A stretch of DNA of 64,000 nucleotides, from contig JAKFWA010000089.1 in assembly GCA_021732995.1 (NCBI GenBank), positions 18,737 through 82,736 of the forward strand, read 5' to 3'. A model generated the notes under the pieces. It was given only the letters and a program-made list of their open reading frames with translations, was not told where the DNA came from and searched no databases. Shown here in pieces: positions 26,490 through 35,088 of the stretch (position 1 is the first letter of the stretch; each line of letters opens with the position of its first letter). The position numbers and the translations under genes are program-made. Source of the stretch: Planctomycetaceae bacterium. GTDB lineage: Bacteria; Planctomycetota; Planctomycetia; Planctomycetales; Planctomycetaceae.

Positions 26490-27935
26490 ATGACTGAAAT
26501 GTCGGATGAATCTGGAATCTTTCAGCCCTCGTGGTTTCATCGCCGCCATTTTCTGCAGGACACGGCGACGGGACTGGGGACGATGGCCCTCTGCTGGCTG
26601 CTCGGCTCCGACCGTGCCGCTGCGGGTGAGAGCACTCGACCGTCGCACTACCGACCGCGGGCAAAACGGGCGATTCACATCTTTTCGCCCGGCGGAGTCA
26701 GTCACGTCGACACATTTAATTACCGTCCTGAACTCGAACGGTTGGATGGCAAGAAACTCGAAGGCAAGGGTGAAATCGACACCTTCTTCGCTTCGCCGGG
26801 TGTGTTGCGGAAGAGTTTTTACCGCTTCCGCCAGCATGGCGACTGCGGAGCTTGGGTCAGCGACCTGCTGCCGCATCTCGCGACGTGTGTGGATGACATC
26901 ACCTTCCTGCACGCGATGGTGGCGAAGAGCCCGTCACACTCGCCCGCCTGCTTTCAGATGAATACCGGCTTCACGCTGGCGGGCTTTCCGTGCCTGGGAG
27001 GCTGGCTATCTTATGGCATGGGCCGGGAGAACGATGACCTGCCGACGTTCGTGGTCTTGCCGGACCCGCGCGGACTGGTCAACGGCGGCACGGCCAACTG
27101 GAGCAACGGCTTTCTGCCCGCCGAGCATCAGGGCACGGTCTTCAACATGGCCGCGGCCGACCCCGTGACGAACCTCGTAACGCCAGCGTCCATTCGCCCG
27201 GAAAGCCGCCGCGCGGGACTGGACCTCGTCAGGCAGCTCAACACCAGCTTCGCCGCGCAGTCACCGCAGGATTCCACGTTGACCGCGCGGCTGAAGGCTT
27301 ACGAACTGGCCGCTCGCATGCAGGTCAGCATTCCCGAAGCCATCAACCTCAATGATGAGACTCAGGACGCACGCCGCCTGTACGGACTGGATGATCCGGT
27401 CGTCGGTCCGTCGGCCAGAAACTTCGTCCTGGCGCGGCGGCTCATCGAACGCGGCGTGCGTTTTGTGCAGATCTACAATGGCGGCGCACTGGGCTCACCG
27501 CGCATTAACTGGGACGGTCACGAGAACATCAAAGAGAATCACGACCAGCAGGCACGCCTGCTCGATCAGCCGTGTGCCGCGCTGTTGAAGGACCTCAAGC
27601 AGCGCGGCTTGCTGGAGGACACGCTGGTCATCTGGACGAGCGAGTTCGGTCGCACGCCGTTTACTCAAGGAGCGTCGGGCCTGGGCCGCGACCACCATCA
27701 GCACGCCTTCACCTGCTGGCTGGCTGGCGCCGGCGTGAAGCCGGGCATGAGTTATGGCAGCACCGACGAAGTCGGCTACAAACCCGCCGAGCACGCCACA
27801 TCCATCTACGACTTCCACGCCACGATCCTGCACCTGCTAGGCATGGACCACGAACGACTCTACTACCGTCACAACGGCATCGACCGACGTCTGACCGACG
27901 TACATGGTGAAGTGATTCATCCGATTTTGGCGTAA
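26490..27935 (+). CDS. DUF1501 family protein with Tat signal
   Basis: A 481-residue protein of the planctomycete-enriched DUF1501 family, related to the alkaline phosphatase/sulfatase fold. The N-terminus carries WFHRRHFLQDTATGLGTMAL, a twin-arginine export signal (RRHFL). Family segments include IHIFSPGGVSHVDTFNYRPEL, KSPSHSPACFQMNTGF, SYGMGRENDDLPTFVVLPD, VIWTSEFGRTPF and DHHQHAFTCWLAGAGVKPG. I chose the ATG at 26490, after AGGA; the frame is open upstream but overlaps the divergent pilin-like gene. These genes usually sit beside a DUF1549/DUF1553 gene; here no such neighbour is adjacent. The biochemical role is unknown. Confidence 0.93.
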   Translation: MTEMSDESGIFQPSWFHRRHFLQDTATGLGTMALCWLLGSDRAAAGESTRPSHYRPRAKRAIHIFSPGGVSHVDTFNYRPELERLDGKKLEGKGEIDTFFASPGVLRKSFYRFRQHGDCGAWVSDLLPHLATCVDDITFLHAMVAKSPSHSPACFQMNTGFTLAGFPCLGGWLSYGMGRENDDLPTFVVLPDPRGLVNGGTANWSNGFLPAEHQGTVFNMAAADPVTNLVTPASIRPESRRAGLDLVRQLNTSFAAQSPQDSTLTARLKAYELAARMQVSIPEAINLNDETQDARRLYGLDDPVVGPSARNFVLARRLIERGVRFVQIYNGGALGSPRINWDGHENIKENHDQQARLLDQPCAALLKDLKQRGLLEDTLVIWTSEFGRTPFTQGASGLGRDHHQHAFTCWLAGAGVKPGMSYGSTDEVGYKPAEHATSIYDFHATILHLLGMDHERLYYRHNGIDRRLTDVHGEVIHPILA

Positions 27936-27962
27936 TCTCTCTCTGGGCAAACAAGGACTGTG

Positions 27963-28913
27963 ATGAGTCAACAGACTGAGCAAACGGGTTCCGTCTTGGT
28001 AACAGGTGGCGGCGGATTCATCGGCACATGGGTGCTGCGTGAGTTGCTGGCGCGCGGTTTGAAGCCGGTCGCGTTTGATGTGCAGAAGAGCGATGAGCGC
28101 TGGCAGCGGATTCTCGGTGACAAAGCCTCGCAGGTGACTTTCGTCAGTGGCAGTTTGCTCGACCGAGACGCTCTGCAACGCGTGTGCGATCAACATCAGG
28201 TTTCGCACATCATCCAGCTGGCGGCGTTGCTGACTCCGCAATGCCAGCAGGATCCATGGAGCGGTTGCCAGATCAACGTGCTGGGCAGCGTGGCGTTGTT
28301 TGAACTCGCTCGGGCGAATGCTGGACGTATCAAGGGCATTTCGTACGCGAGTTCCTACGCCGTCTATGGTCCCGAGGCCGATGACAGCTCATTGGGCCTG
28401 AAAGCTGAAGACAATCGCCCGCCATCGTTCTATGGAGCGTTCAAGCTGGCGGTTGATCAGATCGCGGAGCAGTACTGGCGGCACTACGGGATCGCGTCCG
28501 TTGGCATCCGCCCGCATGTGGTCTACGGCCCCGAACGAACTCAAGGCCTGACGGCTGGTCCGTCGCTGGCAGCTCGCGCGGCGGTCACCGGCGAATCCTA
28601 CACGATCGGCTACACGGGCCGGCTGGGTTATGACTACGTTGAAGACGTAGCTCAGGCGTTCGTGCAAACCGCACTCAACGTGCGGCAGGGCTGGAACATC
28701 GTTGATCTGCCCAGCGAACCGGCAACGCCCGAAGAGTTCGTCGCGGCGATTGTGCGAACCGTCCCGGAGTCGGCGGACCTTCTCCGCGTGAACGGTCCGG
28801 CTGTTCCCTCGAACATTCCGCCGAAGCCGCGGTTCATCAGTGAGCTGCTGCCCGACTGGCAGCCAACCTCGCTGGAGGACGGAGTCCGCAAGACCGTTGC
28901 GTTCTATCGGTAG
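27963..28913 (+). CDS. NAD-dependent epimerase/dehydratase (extended SDR)
   Basis: A 316-residue extended short-chain dehydrogenase. The nucleotide-binding motif is VTGGGGFIGTWV near the N-terminus. The catalytic elements are SYASSYAVYGP (Ser) and FYGAFKLAVDQ (Tyr-x3-Lys). The substrate-binding half includes GIRPHVVYGPERTQGLTAGPS. It is likely a nucleotide-sugar epimerase or dehydratase, or a related carbonyl-reducing enzyme; the exact reaction is not evident. It is 28 bases after the DUF1501 gene and 104 before deoC, so the three may be co-transcribed. The start is the ATG at 27963; a GTG just before it is also in frame. Confidence 0.9.
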   Translation: MSQQTEQTGSVLVTGGGGFIGTWVLRELLARGLKPVAFDVQKSDERWQRILGDKASQVTFVSGSLLDRDALQRVCDQHQVSHIIQLAALLTPQCQQDPWSGCQINVLGSVALFELARANAGRIKGISYASSYAVYGPEADDSSLGLKAEDNRPPSFYGAFKLAVDQIAEQYWRHYGIASVGIRPHVVYGPERTQGLTAGPSLAARAAVTGESYTIGYTGRLGYDYVEDVAQAFVQTALNVRQGWNIVDLPSEPATPEEFVAAIVRTVPESADLLRVNGPAVPSNIPPKPRFISELLPDWQPTSLEDGVRKTVAFYR

Positions 28914-29017
28914 CATCCCGAGACTGCGGCTCGAACTGCGGATTCCGCGATTGCCGTCCATTCAAGTCGGCCCATCTCCAGGCTGGCTTTTCAACATCGA
29001 ACCATCGCAAGGCCATC

Positions 29018-29743
29018 ATGAGCTACACCTACACCGACATCTCCCGCATGATCGATCACTCGCTACTGAACCCGACGATGACCGTCGCCGACCTCGAAAC
29101 AGGTTGCCGACTGGCCGTCGCGTACCAGGCAGCCAGTGTCTGCATCATGCCGTACTACCTGAAACGCTGTGCTGAACTTCTCAAAGGTAGCGGCGTCAAA
29201 CCCAGCACCACGATCGGCTTTCCTCATGGCGGTCACACCACAGCCATCAAACGAGCTGAAGCCGAGCAGGCTCTGAAGGACGGCTGCGAGGAACTCGACA
29301 TGGTCGTGAACATCTCGCAGGTGCTCAGCGGTCAGTGGGACTACGTTCGGCAGGACATCAAAGCTGTGATCGATGTCGCGCACGCCGCGGGGCAAAAGGT
29401 GAAAGTCATCTTCGAGAATTGCTACCTCAAGGATGAGCAGAAAATTCGACTCTGCGAAATCTGCGGCGAGCTGAACGCGGACTGGGTCAAGACCTCGACG
29501 GGTTACGGGACCGGCGGGGCGACGCATGACGACTTGCGTCTGATGCGCAAGCACTCGCCCGCTCATGTGCAGGTGAAAGCGGCCGGCGGCGTGCGTGACT
29601 TCCCCGGTATTCTGCAGGTGCGAGAGATCGGAGTCACACGAGTGGGAGCCAGTCGCACCAAAGACATGCTGGACGAATGCCGCAAGCAACTGGGTCTGGA
29701 GCCAATCAACTTCTCGGCTGCGGCAAACTCGGCTGGATACTGA
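29018..29743 (+). CDS. deoC: Deoxyribose-phosphate aldolase
   Basis: A 241-residue class I aldolase that cleaves 2-deoxyribose-5-phosphate to glyceraldehyde-3-phosphate and acetaldehyde in deoxynucleoside catabolism. It begins with MIDHSLLNPTMTVADLETGC. The Schiff-base Lys is in DWVKTSTGYGTGGAT, and the second essential Lys is in VQVKAAGGVRDF. The Asp of EELDMVVNISQ is conserved. Together with the purine nucleoside phosphorylase at 8-8.8 kb it could complete deoxynucleoside breakdown, although the genes are 20 kb apart. Confidence 0.96.
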   Translation: MSYTYTDISRMIDHSLLNPTMTVADLETGCRLAVAYQAASVCIMPYYLKRCAELLKGSGVKPSTTIGFPHGGHTTAIKRAEAEQALKDGCEELDMVVNISQVLSGQWDYVRQDIKAVIDVAHAAGQKVKVIFENCYLKDEQKIRLCEICGELNADWVKTSTGYGTGGATHDDLRLMRKHSPAHVQVKAAGGVRDFPGILQVREIGVTRVGASRTKDMLDECRKQLGLEPINFSAAANSAGY

Positions 29744-29779
29744 GACAGTCAGGTCGCGGAGAAACGGACATGTGAAGTT

Positions 29780-30625
29780 TCAGATCTCCGGGGTCAGGAT
29801 CTTCCGAGCCCAGAAGTAGGCCACAATGTCGAAGGCCACCGCGATCATCAGCATGACCTGCCCGAGGAATGTTGTGAAAAGGCGTTCGGTGTTAGTCGGG
29901 TCGAGGAAGAAGTAGTACAGAGCCAGAATAAACAGCGGCGCGAGTGACATATACAGTGCCGACGTGCGGGCCTGAGCGGTCTCTGACCGAATTTTGCGTT
30001 CGAGTCGCTGCAGCTCTCTGACGGAATGCGCGATGCGGTCGACGGTCTCATTCAGTCGACCGCCGCTTTCCCGGCTGGCTTCCATCGCGGCAGCAAAGAG
30101 TGCGAAGTTTTCACTTCGCAGACGCTGTTTGGTTTCGATCAGGCAGCGTTCCAGCGGCTTGCCGAGTTGATACTCGCCGATCATCTGCTTGAACTCCTGC
30201 GAGATCGGTGGAGGGCACTGCTGGGCCAGAATCTCCAGCGATTGTGCTAACGAGAGTCCCGCCTTGATCGCACTCGCCAAGGCGACCATCGCGTCTGCCA
30301 TCTGGTCTTCGATCTTGTTACGACGCGTCTCAGCCATGCGCCGTAACAGGTACCACGGAAACGCGCCGAGCAGCACGGAAACCAGAATGGCGATGGGCAA
30401 GGACCCGGCCAGGATGGTCAGGCCGAGAAACCAAAACAGTACGAAGATCGACCAGCCGATCAACCACTTGCGGACGTGCCGGGGATTCATCCGCAAAGAC
30501 CGCAACTTGTCACGGAAGTCGGCTTCCATGAAGTTCAGGCCGTTGCGGTACAGCTCGTCGCCCGCCAAAGGTGCCAGGCCGCAAGCCGCCGCCATCAGAA
30601 TACATCCACCGATTGCTGGCCACAC
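29780..30625 (-). CDS. Type II secretion F-domain protein (TadB/TadC-like)
   Basis: A 281-residue inner-membrane protein of the T2SF family, the platform of type IV-like pili and secretion systems. Hydrophobic segments lie near the N-terminus, at about 58-95 and at the C-terminal 235-275. The cytoplasmic T2SF domain includes DAMVALASAIKAGLSLAQSLEILAQQCPPPISQEF, the Gly-Lys-Pro-Leu-type segment YQLGKPLERCL and AMEASRESGGRLNETVDRIAHSVREL. It is probably the TadB or TadC part of the pilus machine whose other parts lie at 24-26.3 kb. The GTG start is three bases after the upstream DUF1570 gene's stop, which suggests translational coupling. Confidence 0.82.
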   Translation of the reverse strand: MWPAIGGCILMAAACGLAPLAGDELYRNGLNFMEADFRDKLRSLRMNPRHVRKWLIGWSIFVLFWFLGLTILAGSLPIAILVSVLLGAFPWYLLRRMAETRRNKIEDQMADAMVALASAIKAGLSLAQSLEILAQQCPPPISQEFKQMIGEYQLGKPLERCLIETKQRLRSENFALFAAAMEASRESGGRLNETVDRIAHSVRELQRLERKIRSETAQARTSALYMSLAPLFILALYYFFLDPTNTERLFTTFLGQVMLMIAVAFDIVAYFWARKILTPEI

Positions 30626-30628
30626 AGT

Positions 30629-32134
30629 TCAGCGTCCTGGAACGAGGCGAATGGATGGCACAGGCACTTGACCGCTCGCCCACAACGCAGCTTCACGACT
30701 GTCTGCCGGAGCAGCCTTCACTCGCACAGAGAACGTTCGGCCGGGGCCGCCGATGCCGCCGGGCAGCACTTTGGTCATCGCCTGTTGCTGCAATTGTTTC
30801 GTCCCGCCGATAATCACTTTAGGAAAGAACCAGTCGCAGTAGGCGCCGCTGTCCGTGTGCACGGTTACGTAATAGGCCATCTCACGAATGGGCGAAATGT
30901 TCTTGAGGGCACCCGCCACGGCCACCACCGAGCCATTACTTTCGGCCGTCACATCAATCGCGGCAAGATTCATCTGCTTGCTGATGACGCCAGGCAGGTC
31001 GTCCCGACTGGGCGTGAACCGTTCCCGCTTGATCGCGGTGTCAAACGCCGGAATGAACTCACGCTGAAACTGCACCGGCCGTTTTGCGAATGCGGCTTCG
31101 AAAGCCTTCGCATGGTCTTCTGGCTTACGATCGGTCAGCGGCTCCATCGCGGACATCGTCTTCAGGAAACTCGAATACTTGTCCTTGTATTTCGTGACCA
31201 GCAGCCAGTGCATGCTCCACGCGTGAAAGTAGGCTTCGCCAGCGAAGATATCGCCGACAAACGCGGCGTCGTACATACCGATGTCGTCCCAATCGAGATC
31301 GCCGGGGATGCGATTACTCATTGCGATCGCCTTGGCATAAGCCTGATTCAGCTTGGTGGGGTCCGCTTTGACCTTCTCTCCGCTGCCTTCAAATCCGGTG
31401 GCCATGCCTTCGACGAACCACTTCGGCAGCGGAGCCAGCCGCGGCAGGACACCCGTGTTGAAGCATTGTTGGTGAATCGCTTCATGCAGGGGGGTAGCAA
31501 ACGTGTGACACTCGCTCATGCGGATATAGAGCGCATTGGTCAGTTGCGAATAGAAGCCCGCGATGTTCCCGGCCGAGAGCCCTCTACCGCCGCTTTGCTT
31601 CATCGTGAAATCTTCAAAGATCTCGTCGGTTTCGAAGATCAGGACGACCAGTGGAAAACGCGACTTGGTGGGCGTGACTTTGAACTGCTTGGCAAAGTTG
31701 GCAAACGTGGTCTCGATGGACTTCAGGTAGGTCGCAGACTTCCTGAGCGCCATTTCAACGCGTTTTTCTGATGACTTCGGCAACGGAGCCATCAGGACGA
31801 CACCGACAACATAAGGTTCGGTGACAATGCCCCGAAAGTTCTCTTTGCCGAACTCGTTTTCGAGCTTTTCCAGCATCGCGCTGGCTTTAATGGGCTCCGG
31901 ATCTTTGCCGGGCACGCGTTGCATGACGGCGGCTTCGGGCACCAAATCGATTGAGCCATCGCTCTTCTCAAGGGCGAGCACGCCCTGACCTGTGGCGTAC
32001 AGGCGAGCTTCAACTTCAACCTGTTTATTCGCTTCGTCGCGATAGACGAACTTGTCAGCCCGCGCGACTGCTCCGGAGCCAACACACAACAACGCGACGA
32101 TCAGTGCGAACCAGCTTCGCGCCTTCATGTTCAT
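30629..32134 (-). CDS. Exported DUF1570-like putative zinc metalloprotease
   Basis: A protein of about 501 residues. After a signal peptide (about 1-27) comes a DUF1570-type region. Residues 217-221 form HEAIH, an HExxH zinc motif, in FATPLHEAIHQQCF; the downstream Glu in PKWFVEGMATGFEG (E242) fits a gluzincin-type third ligand. The C-terminal third looks like a separate beta-rich domain. The start is either the ATG at 32134 or the one at 32128. The frame is open further upstream only because it runs through the threonine aldolase gene on another frame. It ends three bases before the T2SF gene. Substrate and location (periplasm) are inferred. Confidence 0.8.
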   Translation of the reverse strand: MNMKARSWFALIVALLCVGSGAVARADKFVYRDEANKQVEVEARLYATGQGVLALEKSDGSIDLVPEAAVMQRVPGKDPEPIKASAMLEKLENEFGKENFRGIVTEPYVVGVVLMAPLPKSSEKRVEMALRKSATYLKSIETTFANFAKQFKVTPTKSRFPLVVLIFETDEIFEDFTMKQSGGRGLSAGNIAGFYSQLTNALYIRMSECHTFATPLHEAIHQQCFNTGVLPRLAPLPKWFVEGMATGFEGSGEKVKADPTKLNQAYAKAIAMSNRIPGDLDWDDIGMYDAAFVGDIFAGEAYFHAWSMHWLLVTKYKDKYSSFLKTMSAMEPLTDRKPEDHAKAFEAAFAKRPVQFQREFIPAFDTAIKRERFTPSRDDLPGVISKQMNLAAIDVTAESNGSVVAVAGALKNISPIREMAYYVTVHTDSGAYCDWFFPKVIIGGTKQLQQQAMTKVLPGGIGGPGRTFSVRVKAAPADSREAALWASGQVPVPSIRLVPGR

Positions 32135-32324
32135 TCTTCGATCTGGAGTAAGTGAAGTGCTGCTGGCCCAAACGCAGCAATTCCCGGCAAGCGTCGGCGA
32201 GATTAGCGTCCACTTCAGCGAACGTGCCACAGTTGAATCGCGACGCCATGCAAAACATCCCGGTTTTACTCCCTCGCGGAAGTCGTCGCGCAGGTCCGTT
32301 TCTGGTAGTTCCCGAGCGGCAAGA

Positions 32325-33413
32325 TCAAGCGCGGGCGAACGGTCCGAACGGCAGGCCTCGATACTGCTGAAAACCCTCCCGGACGCATTCACGAATCGCC
32401 GAAGCTGCCTGCAAGCACTGTTCGCGGCTGACATCCAGATGCGTGCAGGCTCGCAGCGTTTGCACGCCCATGCCACCGATCCGGACTCCGCGCTCACGCA
32501 GCGCCTGTGACAACTGTCCCGCGTTGCCGAGTTCCTTCGCCAAATTGAAGAACACCAGATTGGTTTCGACGTTAGAGACCTCGACCTGAATACCATCAAT
32601 CGACGAGATCGCTTCAGCGAAGGCTTTGGCATTCGCGTGATCCTCGACCAGTCGATCGATGTTGTTATCCAGCGCGTAGACCGCGGCGGCCGCGACAATT
32701 CCGGCCTGCCGCAATGCTCCGCCGAGCATTTTGCGGACGCGACGGGCCTTGCGAATATCTTGAGCCGAACCGACCAGCACCGATCCCATCGGGCATCCGA
32801 GCCCCTTCGAAAAACAGATCGAAACCGTGTCGAAGCCCGCACAGATCTCTTTAACGGATACTTTTGAGGCGACGGCAGCGTTGAACAATCGGGCGCCGTC
32901 CAGATGCGTCTTCAACCCATTGCTGTGAGCCCAGTCGCAAACTCGCTTGAGCTGTTCAACCGGGTACGCGAAGCCGCCGCCCGCGTTAGTCGTGTTCTCC
33001 AGACAGACCAGCCGAGTCACGCACAGGTGCTGATTGTCGGCCTTCACGTGTCCTTCGAGGTCGGAAACGTCCAGCATGCCCCGTCGACCGGGCAGCGTCC
33101 GGCACATGACGCCGCTGAGTGCGGCCGGTGCACCGCCTTCAAAAACCGCGATGTGCCCCGATGTTTCGATCAACAGTTCATCACCCGGAACGCAGTGCGT
33201 GCGGACGCCCATCTGATTGGATTGAGTGCCGGAACACGCGAAGACGGCGGCTTCTTTGTTGAGTAGTTCGCACATCCGGGCTTCCAGCCGGTTGACCGTG
33301 GGATCCTCGCCACCCATGTCATCGCCGACCTCGGCATTGGCCATTGCCTGCCGCATTTGCAGCGTCGGTCGGGTCACGGTGTCGCTCAGCATGTTGATGA
33401 CAGTGTCAGGCAT
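32325..33413 (-). CDS. ltaE: Low-specificity threonine aldolase (PLP-dependent)
   Basis: A 362-residue PLP enzyme of the beta-eliminating lyase family, cleaving threonine or allo-threonine to glycine and acetaldehyde. The N-terminus [36 protein letters not shown], the segment [26 protein letters not shown] (PLP-binding Asp and Arg) and [14 protein letters not shown] (Schiff-base Lys) are all family landmarks. The product acetaldehyde is shared with deoC. The gene is divergent from the response-regulator gene across 188 bases. A 190-base gap separates it from the downstream DUF1570 gene. Confidence 0.93.
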   Translation of the reverse strand: MPDTVINMLSDTVTRPTLQMRQAMANAEVGDDMGGEDPTVNRLEARMCELLNKEAAVFACSGTQSNQMGVRTHCVPGDELLIETSGHIAVFEGGAPAALSGVMCRTLPGRRGMLDVSDLEGHVKADNQHLCVTRLVCLENTTNAGGGFAYPVEQLKRVCDWAHSNGLKTHLDGARLFNAAVASKVSVKEICAGFDTVSICFSKGLGCPMGSVLVGSAQDIRKARRVRKMLGGALRQAGIVAAAAVYALDNNIDRLVEDHANAKAFAEAISSIDGIQVEVSNVETNLVFFNLAKELGNAGQLSQALRERGVRIGGMGVQTLRACTHLDVSREQCLQAASAIRECVREGFQQYRGLPFGPFARA

Positions 33414-33601
33414 GTTGGTGCTCTAAACGGAAAATTGGTGAGGCAGATACCACGTTCGGTGGGTTGCAGGCGTCTGGCTGTCGTGACGAGGGCGCTGCAC
33501 GGTCCTATAAATTGCTCGCCAGGGGCCTACAATTCGCCGACATGCTAACGGGGCGGTTTGCGGGCTCCTACCACACCGCGAGTTTGCTGCTTGAGGATTT
33601 C

Positions 33602-35032
33602 ATGACGTCGAAGGAACACAACGTTCCGGATCTGAATTCAATTCCGGTTCGCGTACTGATCGTAGATGACGACGAATCGCATGCTGAGGCGGTCGCCGAA
33701 AGCCTCGAACGCGTGGGCTACGAGTGCGTCGTCGCCGGATCGGGTCAGCGCGCCGTGCAGCTCATTGAGGGCCAGGAATTCGACGTCGTCATCACCGACC
33801 TGAAGATGGACGACGTCGACGGTCTGCAGATTCTGCAGAAGACGAAGAAGGAACTGCCCGACGCCGAAGTGATTTTGCTCACCGGACACTTCTCGTTTCA
33901 GTCGGCGTTGGCGGCCGGCCAGGCTGGCGCGTCGATGTATCTCACCAAACCGGTCGACATTGGCGAGTTGCGGCAAGCGGTGGAACGAGCCTCAACGCGA
34001 GTCCGCCTATTACGGAAAAACGCGGAACTGAATCGTCGGCTCGATGAACGCTTCGGTTTTGAAGGCGTCATTGGCAGCAGCCCTGCCATGAAGAAAGTGG
34101 TGGACCGTCTGCGGCAGGTCGCGCCGATGAACACTACCGTGCTGATTCGCGGTGAGAACGGCACCGGCAAAGAAATCGTCGCTCGAGCCCTGCATCAGAA
34201 CAGCGATCGCAAGAACAAACCCTTCGTGCCACTGAATATCTCAGCTCTGCCCGAAAGCATTCTGGAAAGCGAACTCTTCGGCCACGAGAAGGGTGCGTTC
34301 ACCGGCGCGGACAGCCGTCGCATCGGCAAATTCGAGTATGCCAACGGCGGCACGCTGTTCCTGGACGAAGTCGGCGAAATGCCGCTGGATACGCAGATCA
34401 AACTGCTGCGAGTGCTCGAGAGTCGCAAGATTTCGCGGATCGGTTCGAACGAAGAGTTCGACATCAACGTGCGACTGGTCGCCGCGACGAACGCCGACCT
34501 GGAAGAGATCGTCAAGAAAGGCAAGTTCCGCGAAGACCTTTATTACCGGTTGAAGGTCATGATGATCGTCTTGCCGCCGTTGCGCGAACGCCGGCAAGAC
34601 ATTCCGCTGCTGATCGATCACTTCCTGCGGCAGCTCTCTGAGACCTATTCCCGCGAAAAGCCGACGGTGTCTCGCGCCGCGCGGCAGTCTCTGACCGTCT
34701 ACGACTGGCCGGGAAACATCCGCCAGTTGCGAAACGCCTGCGAAAGCATGTTCGTGCAGGATTCAGATGGAGTACTGGACATCGACGATCTGCCGGATGA
34801 CATCCCGCCGATCGATCCCGGTCCAGAAGAAGTCAGCACGGCAGGCACGGGAACTCGCCCGGTGATTACTGGTGGTGCCGACTCACTCATTGGACGTCCA
34901 ATGGATGAGATCGAACGCTATTACATTCAGAAGACGCTGGAGATCACCGACAGCAATCGCTTTGAAGCGGCAAAGCTGCTGGGTATCGGCGAGCGAACGC
35001 TGTATCGCAAGATCAAGGAATTCGGTTTGTAA
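33602..35032 (+). CDS. Sigma-54-dependent response regulator (NtrC family)
   Basis: A 476-residue transcription activator. Domains in order: receiver (about 15-135) with phospho-acceptor D66 and acidic pocket VDDDE; AAA+ domain (about 153-385) with Walker A GENGTGKE (184-191), sigma-54 contact loop GAFTGA (231-236) and DEVGEM Walker B; and a Fis-type helix-turn-helix ([20 protein letters not shown]) at the C-terminus. I chose the ATG at 33602, eight bases after GAGG; the open frame upstream has no family similarity. No histidine kinase gene is adjacent, so it is an orphan regulator in this window. Targets are not evident. Confidence 0.95.
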   Translation: MTSKEHNVPDLNSIPVRVLIVDDDESHAEAVAESLERVGYECVVAGSGQRAVQLIEGQEFDVVITDLKMDDVDGLQILQKTKKELPDAEVILLTGHFSFQSALAAGQAGASMYLTKPVDIGELRQAVERASTRVRLLRKNAELNRRLDERFGFEGVIGSSPAMKKVVDRLRQVAPMNTTVLIRGENGTGKEIVARALHQNSDRKNKPFVPLNISALPESILESELFGHEKGAFTGADSRRIGKFEYANGGTLFLDEVGEMPLDTQIKLLRVLESRKISRIGSNEEFDINVRLVAATNADLEEIVKKGKFREDLYYRLKVMMIVLPPLRERRQDIPLLIDHFLRQLSETYSREKPTVSRAARQSLTVYDWPGNIRQLRNACESMFVQDSDGVLDIDDLPDDIPPIDPGPEEVSTAGTGTRPVITGGADSLIGRPMDEIERYYIQKTLEITDSNRFEAAKLLGIGERTLYRKIKEFGL

Positions 35033-35088
35033 ATCGGTCCCTGCAACGATGCTCGACGCAACGGACCAGTGCCGATCAAGGGCGATCT

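Noticed and set aside
32135..32842. N-terminal extension of the DUF1570 protein into the threonine aldolase gene.
   Set aside because: The extension is read from a different frame of the conserved threonine aldolase gene. A signal peptide begins at the ATG at 32134, which is the natural start.
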